Shown here one piece after another: positions 1 to 7,429 of a DNA stretch of 64,000 nucleotides. Source of the stretch: Asticcacaulis aquaticus (lineage in GTDB: Bacteria; Pseudomonadota; Alphaproteobacteria; Caulobacterales; Caulobacteraceae); contig NZ_JAQQKX010000005.1 of assembly GCF_028550415.1 (NCBI RefSeq), forward strand, positions 62,001 through 126,000, read 5' to 3'. A program made the position numbers and the translations under genes. How positions within the stretch are numbered: the stretch's first letter is position 1; every line of letters begins with the position of its first letter. Below the pieces are notes generated by a model. That model had not been told where the DNA came from and did not search any database. It was given only the letters and a program-made list of their open reading frames with translations.

Positions 1-365
1 TTGATCCCGTCGGCAAAGGCCATGTAGCTCGATTGCAGGGTGGTCATCAGCGAGTCGAGGCTGTCGGTGGCGATGGCGTTCTGGATGCCTTCCTTGGCCG
101 TCATGATGCCGTCGCTGGCGCGTTCCAGCGCCACGTTCTGGCTGTCGAGGCGGTCGGAAACGCTCTTGGCGACTTCGGTATAGCCGTTGGTGCGGGTGAG
201 CGACGACTGATAGGCGGCGATGACTTCGGACGAGCGCCCGTAACCGCCGAGGTCCGACGCGATCTTCTGCGACGAGACCTGATTATTGGCCTCGTTCTGA
301 CGGTTCTGCGCCTGCATCAGGTTGGAAAGCGCGTTGTTCCAGATCTGTCCGGTCGAGATACGCAT
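1..365 (-). CDS. flgL: Flagellar hook-associated protein 3 FlgL (3' part missing)
   Basis: This is the N-terminal ~121 residues of a flagellin-family protein; the rest lies beyond the left edge. It begins MRISTGQIWNNALSNLMQAQ, the helical D0 segment by which flagellin-like proteins pack into the filament or hook-filament junction. FlgL (HAP3) is the second junction protein, joining the hook to flagellin. The reading frame was read directly on the minus strand: the ATG is at 365-363, only 10 bp after the flgK stop, so the two are almost certainly one flgK-flgL transcript. A flagellin is the alternative, but position directly after flgK and the MRIST start favour FlgL. Confidence 0.88.
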   Translation of the reverse strand, partial: MRISTGQIWNNALSNLMQAQNRQNEANNQVSSQKIASDLGGYGRSSEVIAAYQSSLTRTNGYTEVAKSVSDRLDSQNVALERASDGIMTAKEGIQNAIATDSLDSLMTTLQSSYMAFADGI

Positions 366-375
366 GACCTTGTCC

Positions 376-2499
376 TTAAATTAGATTGAGCAGGACGTCG
401 TACATGTCCTTCGCTGCCTGGATCAGGCGCGAAGAGGCGCTGTAGGCCTGCTGGAAGGTGGTCAGATTGACCAGCTCTTCATCGAGATTGACGCCTTCGG
501 TGGCGCTGCGGCGGGCGGTGGTTTCGGATGACAGGGCCTGAGCGCCCTCCATCCGGCTCTTGGCGGTCGAGGCGAGCGTGCCGACCTGACCGGCGAGGTC
601 GGCGGCGTAACGCGTCAGGCTCGATGTGCCCCCGGCGTTGTAACCGGCCTTCTGGAAGGTGACGCTGGCCGAACCGATGGCGGCCATGGCCTGACCGCCG
701 GTGCCGTCGCCCGACACAAGCGCCGGGCTTCCGGCGGCGGCGTTGAGATTGACCTTGGCGAGCGACAGGCGGTCGAGATTGCTGAGCACCGTCGGGTTGA
801 CGGTGAGGCCGCCCGCGCGTTCCGCCGCGGCACCGCCGAGGCCGAAAAAATCGCTGAACGAGGCGCCGCCGGTCCCGAGGCGGGCGGTGGTGTCGTCACC
901 GATATTGAGCGTATTGGCCGGATTGCCAAAACCCTTGAACGACAAAGCGCCGGTCGACGGATTGAGCGAGAAGGTGCCGTATCGCCCCAGCCCGTTCGTC
1001 GAATCGTTCAGCGTATTGACCAGATCGGTCATGGTGCCGCCGGCGGGGAAGGCGACATCGACATTGGTCAGCTTCTTGCCGTCGCCGCTGGCCAGCTGGA
1101 AGCCGACCGTGCCGCTGTCGAACCCGTGCGAAGAGGTGGGCGTCAGGCCGGTATTGTAGTCGAGTGCCGCCGGCGACGTGATAATGTCGTTGAGGCCGAA
1201 ATAGTGCGAGAACCCCTTGCCCAGCTTGGCCGAGCCCGTGGTGGCGTCGTCAGCCACGGCGACCCCGTAGCCCGCGCCCGCCGACAGGCTGAGCTTGCCG
1301 CCGGTAAAGCTGACCGAACCGTAGGCCCCCAGCGCACCGCTGACGTCGCTTTCGAAACTGGCAGCGGAAAACGGCGCGGCGGCCCCGCCGTCGACCGACA
1401 TCTGCATGGTCGAGAAGTCGAGCTGGACTTCGCGGGCGATCGTGCCGTCTGCGTTGGCGATGACGATATTGGTCGTGCCGGTAAAGCCGTTCAGGGCTTC
1501 GGGCAGGGTCTGGCTCAGGGCTTTCCCGGTCAGCGACGAGGGCGCAGGCACGGCGGTGGCGGCGTTATGCGCGGCGTTCAGCTTGTCGGCATAGACCGAC
1601 ATATATTCCGACAGCTGATCGGCGACGGCGGTGGAATCCTTGTCGCGCACGTCCAGAAGCCCGCGCAGTTCGCCCGACCCGACGTGGTCGGCAAAGTCAC
1701 GCTTTTCACCGTTCGGGCCGGTGACGATGATCGAATTGAAGCTGCTTTCGGCGGTGACGGGGTTGGTCGGCGTATAGCTGAGCGAGGCCTGCTGATCCCC
1801 GGCCAGCACCATGCCCGACGTCGTGCGCACCGTGACGCCGCCATTGGGGTTGGTGGTGACCTGAACGTCGATCAGCTTGGACAACTGGTCGATATAGGTC
1901 GACTGGCTGGTCTGGGCGCCGCTGGCGTCGCCGCCGGAAATATTGGCCTGAGAAATGGTCGGATTGAGGTCCGAAATATTCTTGATCAGTTCGTTGATCG
2001 ACTTGACCGCCGTCGCGATGCGGCCATCGGCGCTGGCGCGGACCGACTGGATTTCGTCCGAAATGCGTGCCCCTTCGTCGAGGAAGCTTTTCAGCGACGA
2101 GACGACCTCCTGACGCGCGGCGCTGGAATTGGTGCTTTCCGCGGCTGTGGCGATGGCGCTCAGGGTCTGGTCGCCAAGATTGAACAGGCCGTTCTTGTTC
2201 GTGATGTCGCCGAACTGCGACTGGATCTGGTCGAACATCTCATAGAAGACCTCGGCCTGCGACGTGGCCGAGGTGGCTTTCAGCGAGGCCGATTGCAGGT
2301 ACTTGTCCGCCGCCAGCGTGACCTGGGTCGCGGTGACGCCCGCGCCCTTGCCGCCGAGGATCTGGGCGGCCTGACCGCCGATCTTGCGGATATAGCCCGG
2401 CGTATTGACGTTCGAAATATTGTCCGACACGACCTTGAGCTGGCTTTGCGCCGTCATCAGGCCGGACACGCCGATATTGAGGATGGAATTGAGCGACAT
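376..2499 (-). CDS. flgK: Flagellar hook-associated protein 1 FlgK
   Basis: FlgK (HAP1) is the first junction protein assembled on the finished hook; it is exported through the flagellar type III channel and has no cleaved signal. The N terminus (MSLNSILNIGVSGLMTAQSQ, then SDNISNVNTPGY at about residues 25-36) is the conserved flagellar rod/hook motif. The C terminus (GVNLDEELVNLTTFQQAY and on to the end) is the matching D0 helix. At 707 residues it is longer than the enterobacterial protein (about 550), with the extra length in the variable Ala/Gly/Thr/Ser-rich middle, common in alphaproteobacteria. It precedes flgL and is transcribed divergently from fliK, from a region with a near-consensus sigma-54 promoter and two FlbD-type boxes. 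Confidence 0.96.
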   Translation of the reverse strand: MSLNSILNIGVSGLMTAQSQLKVVSDNISNVNTPGYIRKIGGQAAQILGGKGAGVTATQVTLAADKYLQSASLKATSATSQAEVFYEMFDQIQSQFGDITNKNGLFNLGDQTLSAIATAAESTNSSAARQEVVSSLKSFLDEGARISDEIQSVRASADGRIATAVKSINELIKNISDLNPTISQANISGGDASGAQTSQSTYIDQLSKLIDVQVTTNPNGGVTVRTTSGMVLAGDQQASLSYTPTNPVTAESSFNSIIVTGPNGEKRDFADHVGSGELRGLLDVRDKDSTAVADQLSEYMSVYADKLNAAHNAATAVPAPSSLTGKALSQTLPEALNGFTGTTNIVIANADGTIAREVQLDFSTMQMSVDGGAAAPFSAASFESDVSGALGAYGSVSFTGGKLSLSAGAGYGVAVADDATTGSAKLGKGFSHYFGLNDIITSPAALDYNTGLTPTSSHGFDSGTVGFQLASGDGKKLTNVDVAFPAGGTMTDLVNTLNDSTNGLGRYGTFSLNPSTGALSFKGFGNPANTLNIGDDTTARLGTGGASFSDFFGLGGAAAERAGGLTVNPTVLSNLDRLSLAKVNLNAAAGSPALVSGDGTGGQAMAAIGSASVTFQKAGYNAGGTSSLTRYAADLAGQVGTLASTAKSRMEGAQALSSETTARRSATEGVNLDEELVNLTTFQQAYSASSRLIQAAKDMYDVLLNLI

Positions 2500-2544
2500 G
2501 ACTAAACCTTCGCCTCCGTTCTGGAGGCTTCGCTGCCGTGTTTA

Positions 2545-2578
2545 GGCAAGCCTTGCCCGCAAACCGGCAAAATTTGCC
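2545..2578. promoter_or_regulatory. Paired GGCAA-N3-TTGCC boxes, candidate FlbD (ftr) enhancers
   Basis: Two perfect 13-bp inverted repeats of the same design lie at 2545-2557 (GGCAAGCCTTGCC) and 2566-2578 (GGCAAAATTTGCC). Their starts are exactly 21 bp apart, two helical turns. They sit in the flgK leader about 100 bp downstream of the predicted flgK sigma-54 promoter and about 270 bp upstream of the fliK one. In Caulobacter crescentus the divergent flaN/flbG units depend on two downstream elements, ftr2 and ftr3, bound by the sigma-54 activator FlbD. Position and palindromic shape fit that role. Assignment to FlbD is inference. Confidence 0.72.
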
Positions 2579-2672
2579 CGTTCTTTGGGAATGTGTCAAA
2601 AAATTTACTCATATTTTTCATTGACTTAAGGTTTTGCCATGGGCGGGTTTGTATAAAGACTGATCGCAGAGG

Positions 2673-2688
2673 TTCAAATACGGTGCCA
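2673..2688 (-). promoter_or_regulatory. Predicted sigma-54 promoter for flgK-flgL
   Basis: Read on the minus strand the sequence is TGGCAC, five bases, then TTGAA. This matches the sigma-54 consensus TGGCAC-N5-TTGCA except that the -12 GC is GA. It is about 175 bp upstream of the flgK start, leaving a leader that contains the two candidate FlbD boxes, as in the Caulobacter flaN arrangement. The -12 mismatch lowers confidence. Confidence 0.55.
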
Positions 2689-2843
2689 CAGGCCGAAGAG
2701 GTGCCGGAATGTTTCGGGCCGGACATCCGCCAGGCCGGGTTTTGGCGGCACCCGGCAAGTTTGAACCGGCGGTTTAGGGGCCGTCCCGGCAAATTTCACC
2801 CGGCAGGAAAATAAAAACTCAATAAATACAGTGGAGTGATCTG

Positions 2844-2858
2844 TGGCACGGGGTTTGC
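2844..2858 (+). promoter_or_regulatory. Predicted sigma-54 promoter for fliK-flgD-flgE
   Basis: TGGCAC at 2844-2849, a five-base spacer, then TTGC at 2855-2858 is a full match to the sigma-54 -24/-12 consensus. Transcription would start near 2870, about 80 bp before fliK. Half-matches to the GGCAA-N3-TTGCC box occur just upstream at 2754-2766 and 2788-2800. In Caulobacter the hook genes are sigma-54/FlbD class III genes, which fits. Confidence 0.8.
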
Positions 2859-2950
2859 GAAGGTGACGTGACGATCTGTGGGCGCAAAAGGCGTTCACCC
2901 AGACCCCGGCCTGAAGCTGTCGCGAAACGCGCCCTCACGCCCCGTTCGTT

Positions 2951-4558
2951 GTGACCCCGCCTGTGACTGCCTTCCTTGCTCAGACTGCCGCGATCAGTGC
3001 CGCCCGCGTCCTGCCTCAGGACGGTGGTGCCGTCGTGCGTGCGGGGGACGGGGCATTCGGGCATATTCTGGCGGGGCTGGTATCCGGTGTCGATGCCTCG
3101 ACCGAAACGGCCAGTGTCCAGTCCGCCAACCCCCGGCCTGAAGGCCTCGCGGGCAATGGTCAGGCTGTTGTGAATACCGCGTGGCAGGCCCAAACCATCG
3201 ACGCTCCGCTACCCACCGAAGAGACTGAAACGCCCGTCACTAATATGGCCGAGGCGCTGCCTCAGGGGCTGCCGGGCGATGAGCCGCTGCCGAATCCTCA
3301 GGGAACGCTCAAGGCCGGCGATGCGACGATTGAAGTTGCGTCCGGGACTACGGTCGAAAACGTCCGCCTTATGCCGTCGCCCCGGATCGAGCGGACTTAT
3401 ACCGCCGATAGCGCATCGCAGGTCAAAGACGAACCCGAGGCAAGAGCCGTTTCTGAAACGGCCGACAAGGACACGTCGGAAACCGATATCGAGACCACGG
3501 TCGCCGTGAAAGCCGACACGTTCGTCGCACCGGTGATCATGCCGGAGACGGTTAGACCCGCTGAGATCAAACCTGTGGCGGTAGATGCGTCGGTTCAGGC
3601 AGCGGATATCGGATCGGTCAACCCGAACACCGCGGACCTTAAGACCACCAACGCTCAGATGGCGCTGGCCTCGGCCTTCGAGGGTCTGGAGAATGCGTCC
3701 GACGCCGATGCGCCCACGCTCGATGAGCGGGCGGTGGAAGGCAAACGGGCGTCGTCGAAGGTACGCGGCAAGGAGACGAACACTGCCGAAGCCGTCGGTG
3801 ACAATGACGTTAAGGCTAAGGCGGCGATCACCCGGGACGGGGCGTCCGCGGATCGCCTGACCAGCCTGCTCACCACACTGTCTTCGGGCCTGGTCTCTGG
3901 TCTGGCCTCTGGTCTGGCGGCGGAGGCGGCTCCGCCATCCCTGGCTCCGGCCTCGTTTCAGCCGCAGGTCGTCAGCGATATGGGCCTGAAGCTCACCGCC
4001 GCGCCACACGCCCAATCCACGGCGCAAACCTATTCGCCCCAAAACGCGTCGACTTCTCAATTGGCACAGCACACGATCGAGAATATCGCCGCCCTGAGCG
4101 CCCAGATCACGCGCAAGGTCGGTCAGAAAACGACGACCTTCGATATGGAACTGCGTCCCACCGATATGGGCCGCGTCGAGGTGAAGCTTGAGATCGGTGC
4201 CGATGGCAAGCTGTCGGCGGCGCTGAATTTCGACAGCCCGATGACAGAGAGCCAGTTCCGCGACCGTCAGGACGATCTGCGCCGCCAGCTGGAGCAGGCC
4301 GGGTTTCAGCTTGAGGACGGCGCCCTGAGTTTCTCGTCGCGCGAGCAGGGGGGCCGCCGCCGCGAACAGCCTGAGGCTGAAACCTCGCCCATCGTGGCCG
4401 TCGAGGCCGCAAACGATACCAACACCCTGATCGGCGCGCAAATGCACGCGCAGTCTTTGGCCGATCATATCCCGCAAGACACGTTTCTGAACGGAGTCGG
4501 TCTCATGGGCGGCCTTTATGGCGGCGCGCAGACCCTTTCGCTCAGCGTACTGGTTTAG
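2951..4558 (+). CDS. fliK: Flagellar hook-length control protein FliK
   Basis: FliK is the secreted ruler that stops hook growth and switches export from hook to filament substrates. The first ~370 residues are low-complexity, rich in Ala/Thr/Glu, with no recognisable fold, as usual for the ruler region. Residues ~385-490 carry the conserved Flg_hook domain: TTTFDMELRPTDMGRVEV, then a segment around SQFRDRQDDLRRQLEQAGF. The start is a GTG; a second in-frame GTG four codons later is possible and neither has a clear ribosome-binding site. It lies ~90 bp after the predicted sigma-54 promoter and 9 bp ahead of flgD, so fliK-flgD-flgE is probably one hook operon. Length (535) is within the very variable family range. 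Confidence 0.9.
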   Translation: MTPPVTAFLAQTAAISAARVLPQDGGAVVRAGDGAFGHILAGLVSGVDASTETASVQSANPRPEGLAGNGQAVVNTAWQAQTIDAPLPTEETETPVTNMAEALPQGLPGDEPLPNPQGTLKAGDATIEVASGTTVENVRLMPSPRIERTYTADSASQVKDEPEARAVSETADKDTSETDIETTVAVKADTFVAPVIMPETVRPAEIKPVAVDASVQAADIGSVNPNTADLKTTNAQMALASAFEGLENASDADAPTLDERAVEGKRASSKVRGKETNTAEAVGDNDVKAKAAITRDGASADRLTSLLTTLSSGLVSGLASGLAAEAAPPSLAPASFQPQVVSDMGLKLTAAPHAQSTAQTYSPQNASTSQLAQHTIENIAALSAQITRKVGQKTTTFDMELRPTDMGRVEVKLEIGADGKLSAALNFDSPMTESQFRDRQDDLRRQLEQAGFQLEDGALSFSSREQGGRRREQPEAETSPIVAVEAANDTNTLIGAQMHAQSLADHIPQDTFLNGVGLMGGLYGGAQTLSLSVLV

Positions 4559-4567
4559 GAGCTACCC

Positions 4568-5254
4568 ATGGTTACCGCCGTCAGCAATTCGACGACCACC
4601 ACTTCCACCACTGGGACGACCACGGATACGTCGACGACCAGCGCCAGCTCGCTGGCCACGACCTATGAAACCTTCCTCGGTCTGCTCACGGCGCAGATCA
4701 AGAACCAGGATCCCCTCTCGCCGATGGATTCGACCGAATGGACGAACCAGCTGGTGCAGTATTCCAGCGTCGAGCAGCAGCTCAAGTCGAACGAATATCT
4801 GAAAGCCCTCGTGGGCCTCGGTTCGGGCAGCATCGCCAATTCGGTCAATATGATCGGCAAGACGGCGATCGCCGACATCGACACCCAGTCCTACACCGAT
4901 CAGCCGCTCACCTGGCATTACGAACTGGCCTCGACCGCGTCGAGCGTGCAGGCCGAAATCCTCGATGCCGACGGCAATACGATCTGGAAGGGCGACGCAT
5001 CGTCCATGACCAAGGGTGACAACAGCTTCACCTGGGACGGCAAGGATTCGTCCGGCAAGACCGTGTCCGAAGGCAATTACACGCTGAAAATCACCGCTAC
5101 CAATTCATCGGGTGCCACCATCGCCAACGCCATTTCGGTGCAGGCCCCCGTGACTTCGACAGAACTGATCGACGGAGAAATCGTCCTCAAGATGGCGCAA
5201 TCGCTTATCGCCCTCAGTTCCATCTCCGGCGTCAAGGAAACGACTGACGCTTAA
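4568..5254 (+). CDS. flgD: Flagellar hook assembly scaffold FlgD
   Basis: FlgD caps the growing hook and is displaced on completion. After a Ser/Thr-rich leader (about 30 residues) comes the conserved N-terminal motif YETFLGLLTAQIKNQDPLSP followed by MDSTEWTNQLVQYSSVEQQ. Residues ~105-190 form the FlgD Ig-like/Tudor region (WKGDASSMTKGDNSFTWDGK, with the hallmark FTWDG). At 228 residues it is of normal length. It follows fliK by 9 bp with AGGAG before the ATG, and precedes flgE by 58 bp, matching the hook gene order of other alphaproteobacteria. Confidence 0.96.
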   Translation: MVTAVSNSTTTTSTTGTTTDTSTTSASSLATTYETFLGLLTAQIKNQDPLSPMDSTEWTNQLVQYSSVEQQLKSNEYLKALVGLGSGSIANSVNMIGKTAIADIDTQSYTDQPLTWHYELASTASSVQAEILDADGNTIWKGDASSMTKGDNSFTWDGKDSSGKTVSEGNYTLKITATNSSGATIANAISVQAPVTSTELIDGEIVLKMAQSLIALSSISGVKETTDA

Positions 5255-5312
5255 CCCGATCCCTCTCCTCATCCCTGTTCCCCCCCTTTTCCGCATTTAT
5301 GGAGCCTAAAAC

Positions 5313-6728
5313 ATGTCTGGTCTGAATGCTGCCATGCAAGCCGGTGTGTCCGGTCTCGCCGCTTTCTCCACGTCCCTCTCGGCCATCTCGAACAACATCG
5401 CCAACGTCAACACCACCGCTTACAAGCGCGTGCGCACCGACTTTCAGGCCATCGTGACGGCCTCCTCGACGCCGACCGGCTATAATGCCGGCGGGGTCAT
5501 CGCCACGACGCGTCATATGATCTCGCAACTGGGCACCCTGCAAAAGGCCGCCACCGACCTCGATCTCGGCATCGACGGTCAGGGCTTCTTCGTCACCACC
5601 CAGACCGCCGACGCCACCGCGCAGGACACGCACCTGTTCACCCGCGACGGCTCGTTCTCGCCGGACAAGCAGGGCTATCTGCGCAACTCCGCCGGTCTTT
5701 ATCTTCAGGGCTGGCCCATCGCGGCGGGCGGCAGCGCGGTTCAGTCGGCGGCGGACCTTAGCCAGCTGACCGCCATCAATGTCGATCAGATCGCCGCGGC
5801 GGTCGAAGCCACGACCTTTGCCGGGGTCAGCGGCAACCTCAACGCCAACCAGACCGTATCGAACAACGCCGCCCGCTATGCCGCCGATCCGACGACCTAT
5901 CCGATGTCGAAATACGACGCCTCGACGGTCAATACGACGGTAGCCACGGGTCCGGACTACGAAATCAGCATTCCCGTGTCCGACTCGCTGGGCGGCGAAC
6001 GCACCCTGACCATGTCGATGATCAAGCTGGCGCCCGACGCCACGGCGACCCCGCCGATCGCCGACAACACCTGGGCCTACGAAGTCTGGTCCGACGACGT
6101 CGATCAGGGCGCGCCGGTCGACAATATCGTCACCTCGGGCCGACTGGTCTTCAATTCGTCGGGCAAGCTGGAATCGATCACCCAGGGCGGCGTGACGCAG
6201 GTCGACGCCAATGGCGACCCGGTCACCAATTTCAAGTTCAATGTCGACTGGAAGGATTCCATCGGGGTCGCCGATCAGGAAATCACCCTCGACTTCAACA
6301 ATGCTGCCACCCAGCTGACGCAGCTCAATGCCGCCTCGACCAGCCGTGTCGATCCGAACGGCACGCCCTTCTCCGGCGTCGATCAGATCAAGATCTCCGA
6401 CAGCGGCATGGTCACCGCCGTCTTCAAGAACGGTTCGACCCGCGACATCGCGCAACTGGCTCTGGCGACCTTCGTCAATGCCGACGGCCTGACCCCGGTG
6501 TCGGGCAATGCCTATACCGTCTCCAACACCTCCGGGCCCTTCACGCTCAAGGTGCCGGGCGTTTCGGGCTCGGGCCTGCTCAGCGTCGGCACGCTCGAAG
6601 CCTCAGGCGTCGACCTGTCCGAAGAGTTCACCAATCTGATCACCACGCAACGGGCCTATTCGGCCAATTCCAAGACGATTACTACTGCGGATGAGATGTT
6701 GCAGGAACTTCTTCAGATTAAGCGTTAA
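5313..6728 (+). CDS. flgE: Flagellar hook protein FlgE
   Basis: This is the structural subunit of the hook. The N terminus MSGLNAAMQAGVSGLAAFST and SNNIANVNTTAYKR is the canonical rod/hook D0 motif. The C terminus (EEFTNLITTQRAYSANSKTI, then MLQELLQIKR) is the FlgE-type D0 helix. At 471 residues it is longer than the E. coli protein (402) and carries extra domain sequence in the middle (about 150-330), as in other Caulobacteraceae. It has a GGAG ribosome-binding site and an inverted repeat across its stop codon that could end the fliK-flgD-flgE transcript. Confidence 0.96.
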   Translation: MSGLNAAMQAGVSGLAAFSTSLSAISNNIANVNTTAYKRVRTDFQAIVTASSTPTGYNAGGVIATTRHMISQLGTLQKAATDLDLGIDGQGFFVTTQTADATAQDTHLFTRDGSFSPDKQGYLRNSAGLYLQGWPIAAGGSAVQSAADLSQLTAINVDQIAAAVEATTFAGVSGNLNANQTVSNNAARYAADPTTYPMSKYDASTVNTTVATGPDYEISIPVSDSLGGERTLTMSMIKLAPDATATPPIADNTWAYEVWSDDVDQGAPVDNIVTSGRLVFNSSGKLESITQGGVTQVDANGDPVTNFKFNVDWKDSIGVADQEITLDFNNAATQLTQLNAASTSRVDPNGTPFSGVDQIKISDSGMVTAVFKNGSTRDIAQLALATFVNADGLTPVSGNAYTVSNTSGPFTLKVPGVSGSGLLSVGTLEASGVDLSEEFTNLITTQRAYSANSKTITTADEMLQELLQIKR

Positions 6729-6741
6729 GTATTAATCTGAA
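6712..6741 (+). terminator. Inverted repeat across the flgE stop, possible terminator
   Basis: A perfect 10-bp inverted repeat (TTCAGATTAA at 6712-6721 and TTAATCTGAA at 6732-6741) flanks a 10-base loop containing the flgE stop codon. The stem is AT-rich and followed by AATTAATTATG rather than a run of T, so termination would be weak; a role in mRNA 3'-end protection is equally possible. Confidence 0.45.
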
Positions 6742-6895
6742 TTAATTATGAATAACAGGCGTAAAGCATGATGAATGAGAGGTTAATATCCTGAACCGTT
6801 GTTATTAGTAATATATTTACTAAGGCAATTAAGTGGATGTTAGACTCCTGATGCTATCTTACCGTTATGTGATGGTAAGAGAGGCGTGAAGAATC
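6742..6895 (+). promoter_or_regulatory. AT-rich sciP upstream region with GANTC sites and an inverted repeat
   Basis: This 154-bp gap between flgE and sciP is much richer in A+T than its surroundings. It contains two GANTC sequences (GACTC at 6843-6847, GAATC at 6891-6895), the target of the cell-cycle methylase CcrM. A 7-bp inverted repeat, TCTTACC (6857-6863) and GGTAAGA (6874-6880), ends 16 bp before the sciP ATG. In Caulobacter sciP transcription is cell-cycle controlled. No clear -35/-10 pair can be assigned. Confidence 0.45.
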
Positions 6896-7177
6896 ATGCT
6901 GCAAGAACAGCGCCGCGATAGCAAAGGCGAAAAATACGTGATTGGACCTACGGGTGCGAAACTGACCCTGAACGACCTGCCGCCGCCGGGAACGGAGCGC
7001 TGGGTTATCCGCCGCAAGGCCGAGGTTGTCTCGGCGGTGCGCGGGGGGCTTCTGAGCTTTGACGAGGCGTGCGAACGTTACCGCATCACCTCGGAAGAAT
7101 TCCTGGGCTGGCAAAAGGCGATCGACAGCCACGGCATGGCAGGTCTGCGGACGACGCGGATTCAGCAGTACCGTTAA
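6896..7177 (+). CDS. sciP: CtrA inhibitory protein SciP (DUF1153)
   Basis: SciP is a small helix-turn-helix protein that binds CtrA and DNA and blocks CtrA-driven transcription in swarmer cells. The 93-residue protein is of family length and carries the DUF1153 core: YVIGPTGAKLTLNDLPPPGT (residues ~15-34), WVIRRKAEVVSAVRGGLL and the helical ...FDEACERYRITSEEFLGWQK, ending in a basic tail (TTRIQQYR). A GAGGCGTGAAGA segment precedes the ATG. It stands between the hook operon and the fliF operon, both CtrA- or FlbD-controlled in Caulobacter. It is followed by a strong hairpin at 7228-7260. Confidence 0.95.
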   Translation: MLQEQRRDSKGEKYVIGPTGAKLTLNDLPPPGTERWVIRRKAEVVSAVRGGLLSFDEACERYRITSEEFLGWQKAIDSHGMAGLRTTRIQQYR

Positions 7178-7227
7178 TAACGGTAAAGCCGGGGTGCGCC
7201 CGCACCCGAGCAACAGGAAACGACCTC

Positions 7228-7260
7228 AGGCCCTGCCCCGCGAAACTGCGGGCAGGGCCT
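7228..7260 (+). terminator. GC-rich hairpin downstream of sciP
   Basis: AGGCCCTGCCC (7228-7238) pairs perfectly with GGGCAGGGCCT (7250-7260) across an 11-base loop. There is no T-run after it, so it is a strong structure but not a classic intrinsic terminator; it separates sciP from the fliF promoter region. Confidence 0.5.
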
Positions 7261-7316
7261 GTGTGGTTTCAGGGGTCCGGTTCATGCCTCGACCTAGGCC
7301 CGAGCCGATCCTTTTG

Positions 7317-7385
7317 TTAACAAATTTACCCGTTTACCCTCCGTCTTAACGCGGCGTTTACGCTTCACTGGGAAATTACTGCCTA
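7317..7385 (+). promoter_or_regulatory. fliF operon promoter region: CtrA-like half sites and a degenerate FlbD box
   Basis: The DNA before fliF has a run of CtrA-like half sites: TTAAC at 7317, TTTACC at 7325 and 7333, TTAAC at 7346 and TTTAC at 7357, with none at the spacing of the clear boxes elsewhere in the window. A segment at 7369-7385 (TGGGAAATTACTGCCTA) resembles the box in the flhA promoter (14352-14367) with one extra base. In Caulobacter the fliF operon is activated by CtrA and repressed by FlbD. Assignment here is tentative. Confidence 0.4.
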
Positions 7386-7429
7386 GTGAGCCGCGCACGA
7401 CGCGCGGAAATTTGTGGGTAGTCGGGATC

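Noticed and set aside
2545-2580. The GGGCAA-N3-TTGCC sequences as sigma-54 promoters for flgK
   Set aside because: The GG and GC elements are one base too close for the -24/-12 spacing in both copies; the perfect inverted repeats fit a protein-binding box better.
2660-2700. A GGTTCAAAT stretch resembling a tRNA T-loop
   Set aside because: No acceptor, D or anticodon stem can be built around it. I saw no tRNA or rRNA gene in the window.
7317-7361. A full CtrA binding site before fliF
   Set aside because: Several TTAAC or TTTAC half sites are present but no pair has the N6 or N7 spacing; kept only as a low-confidence promoter region.
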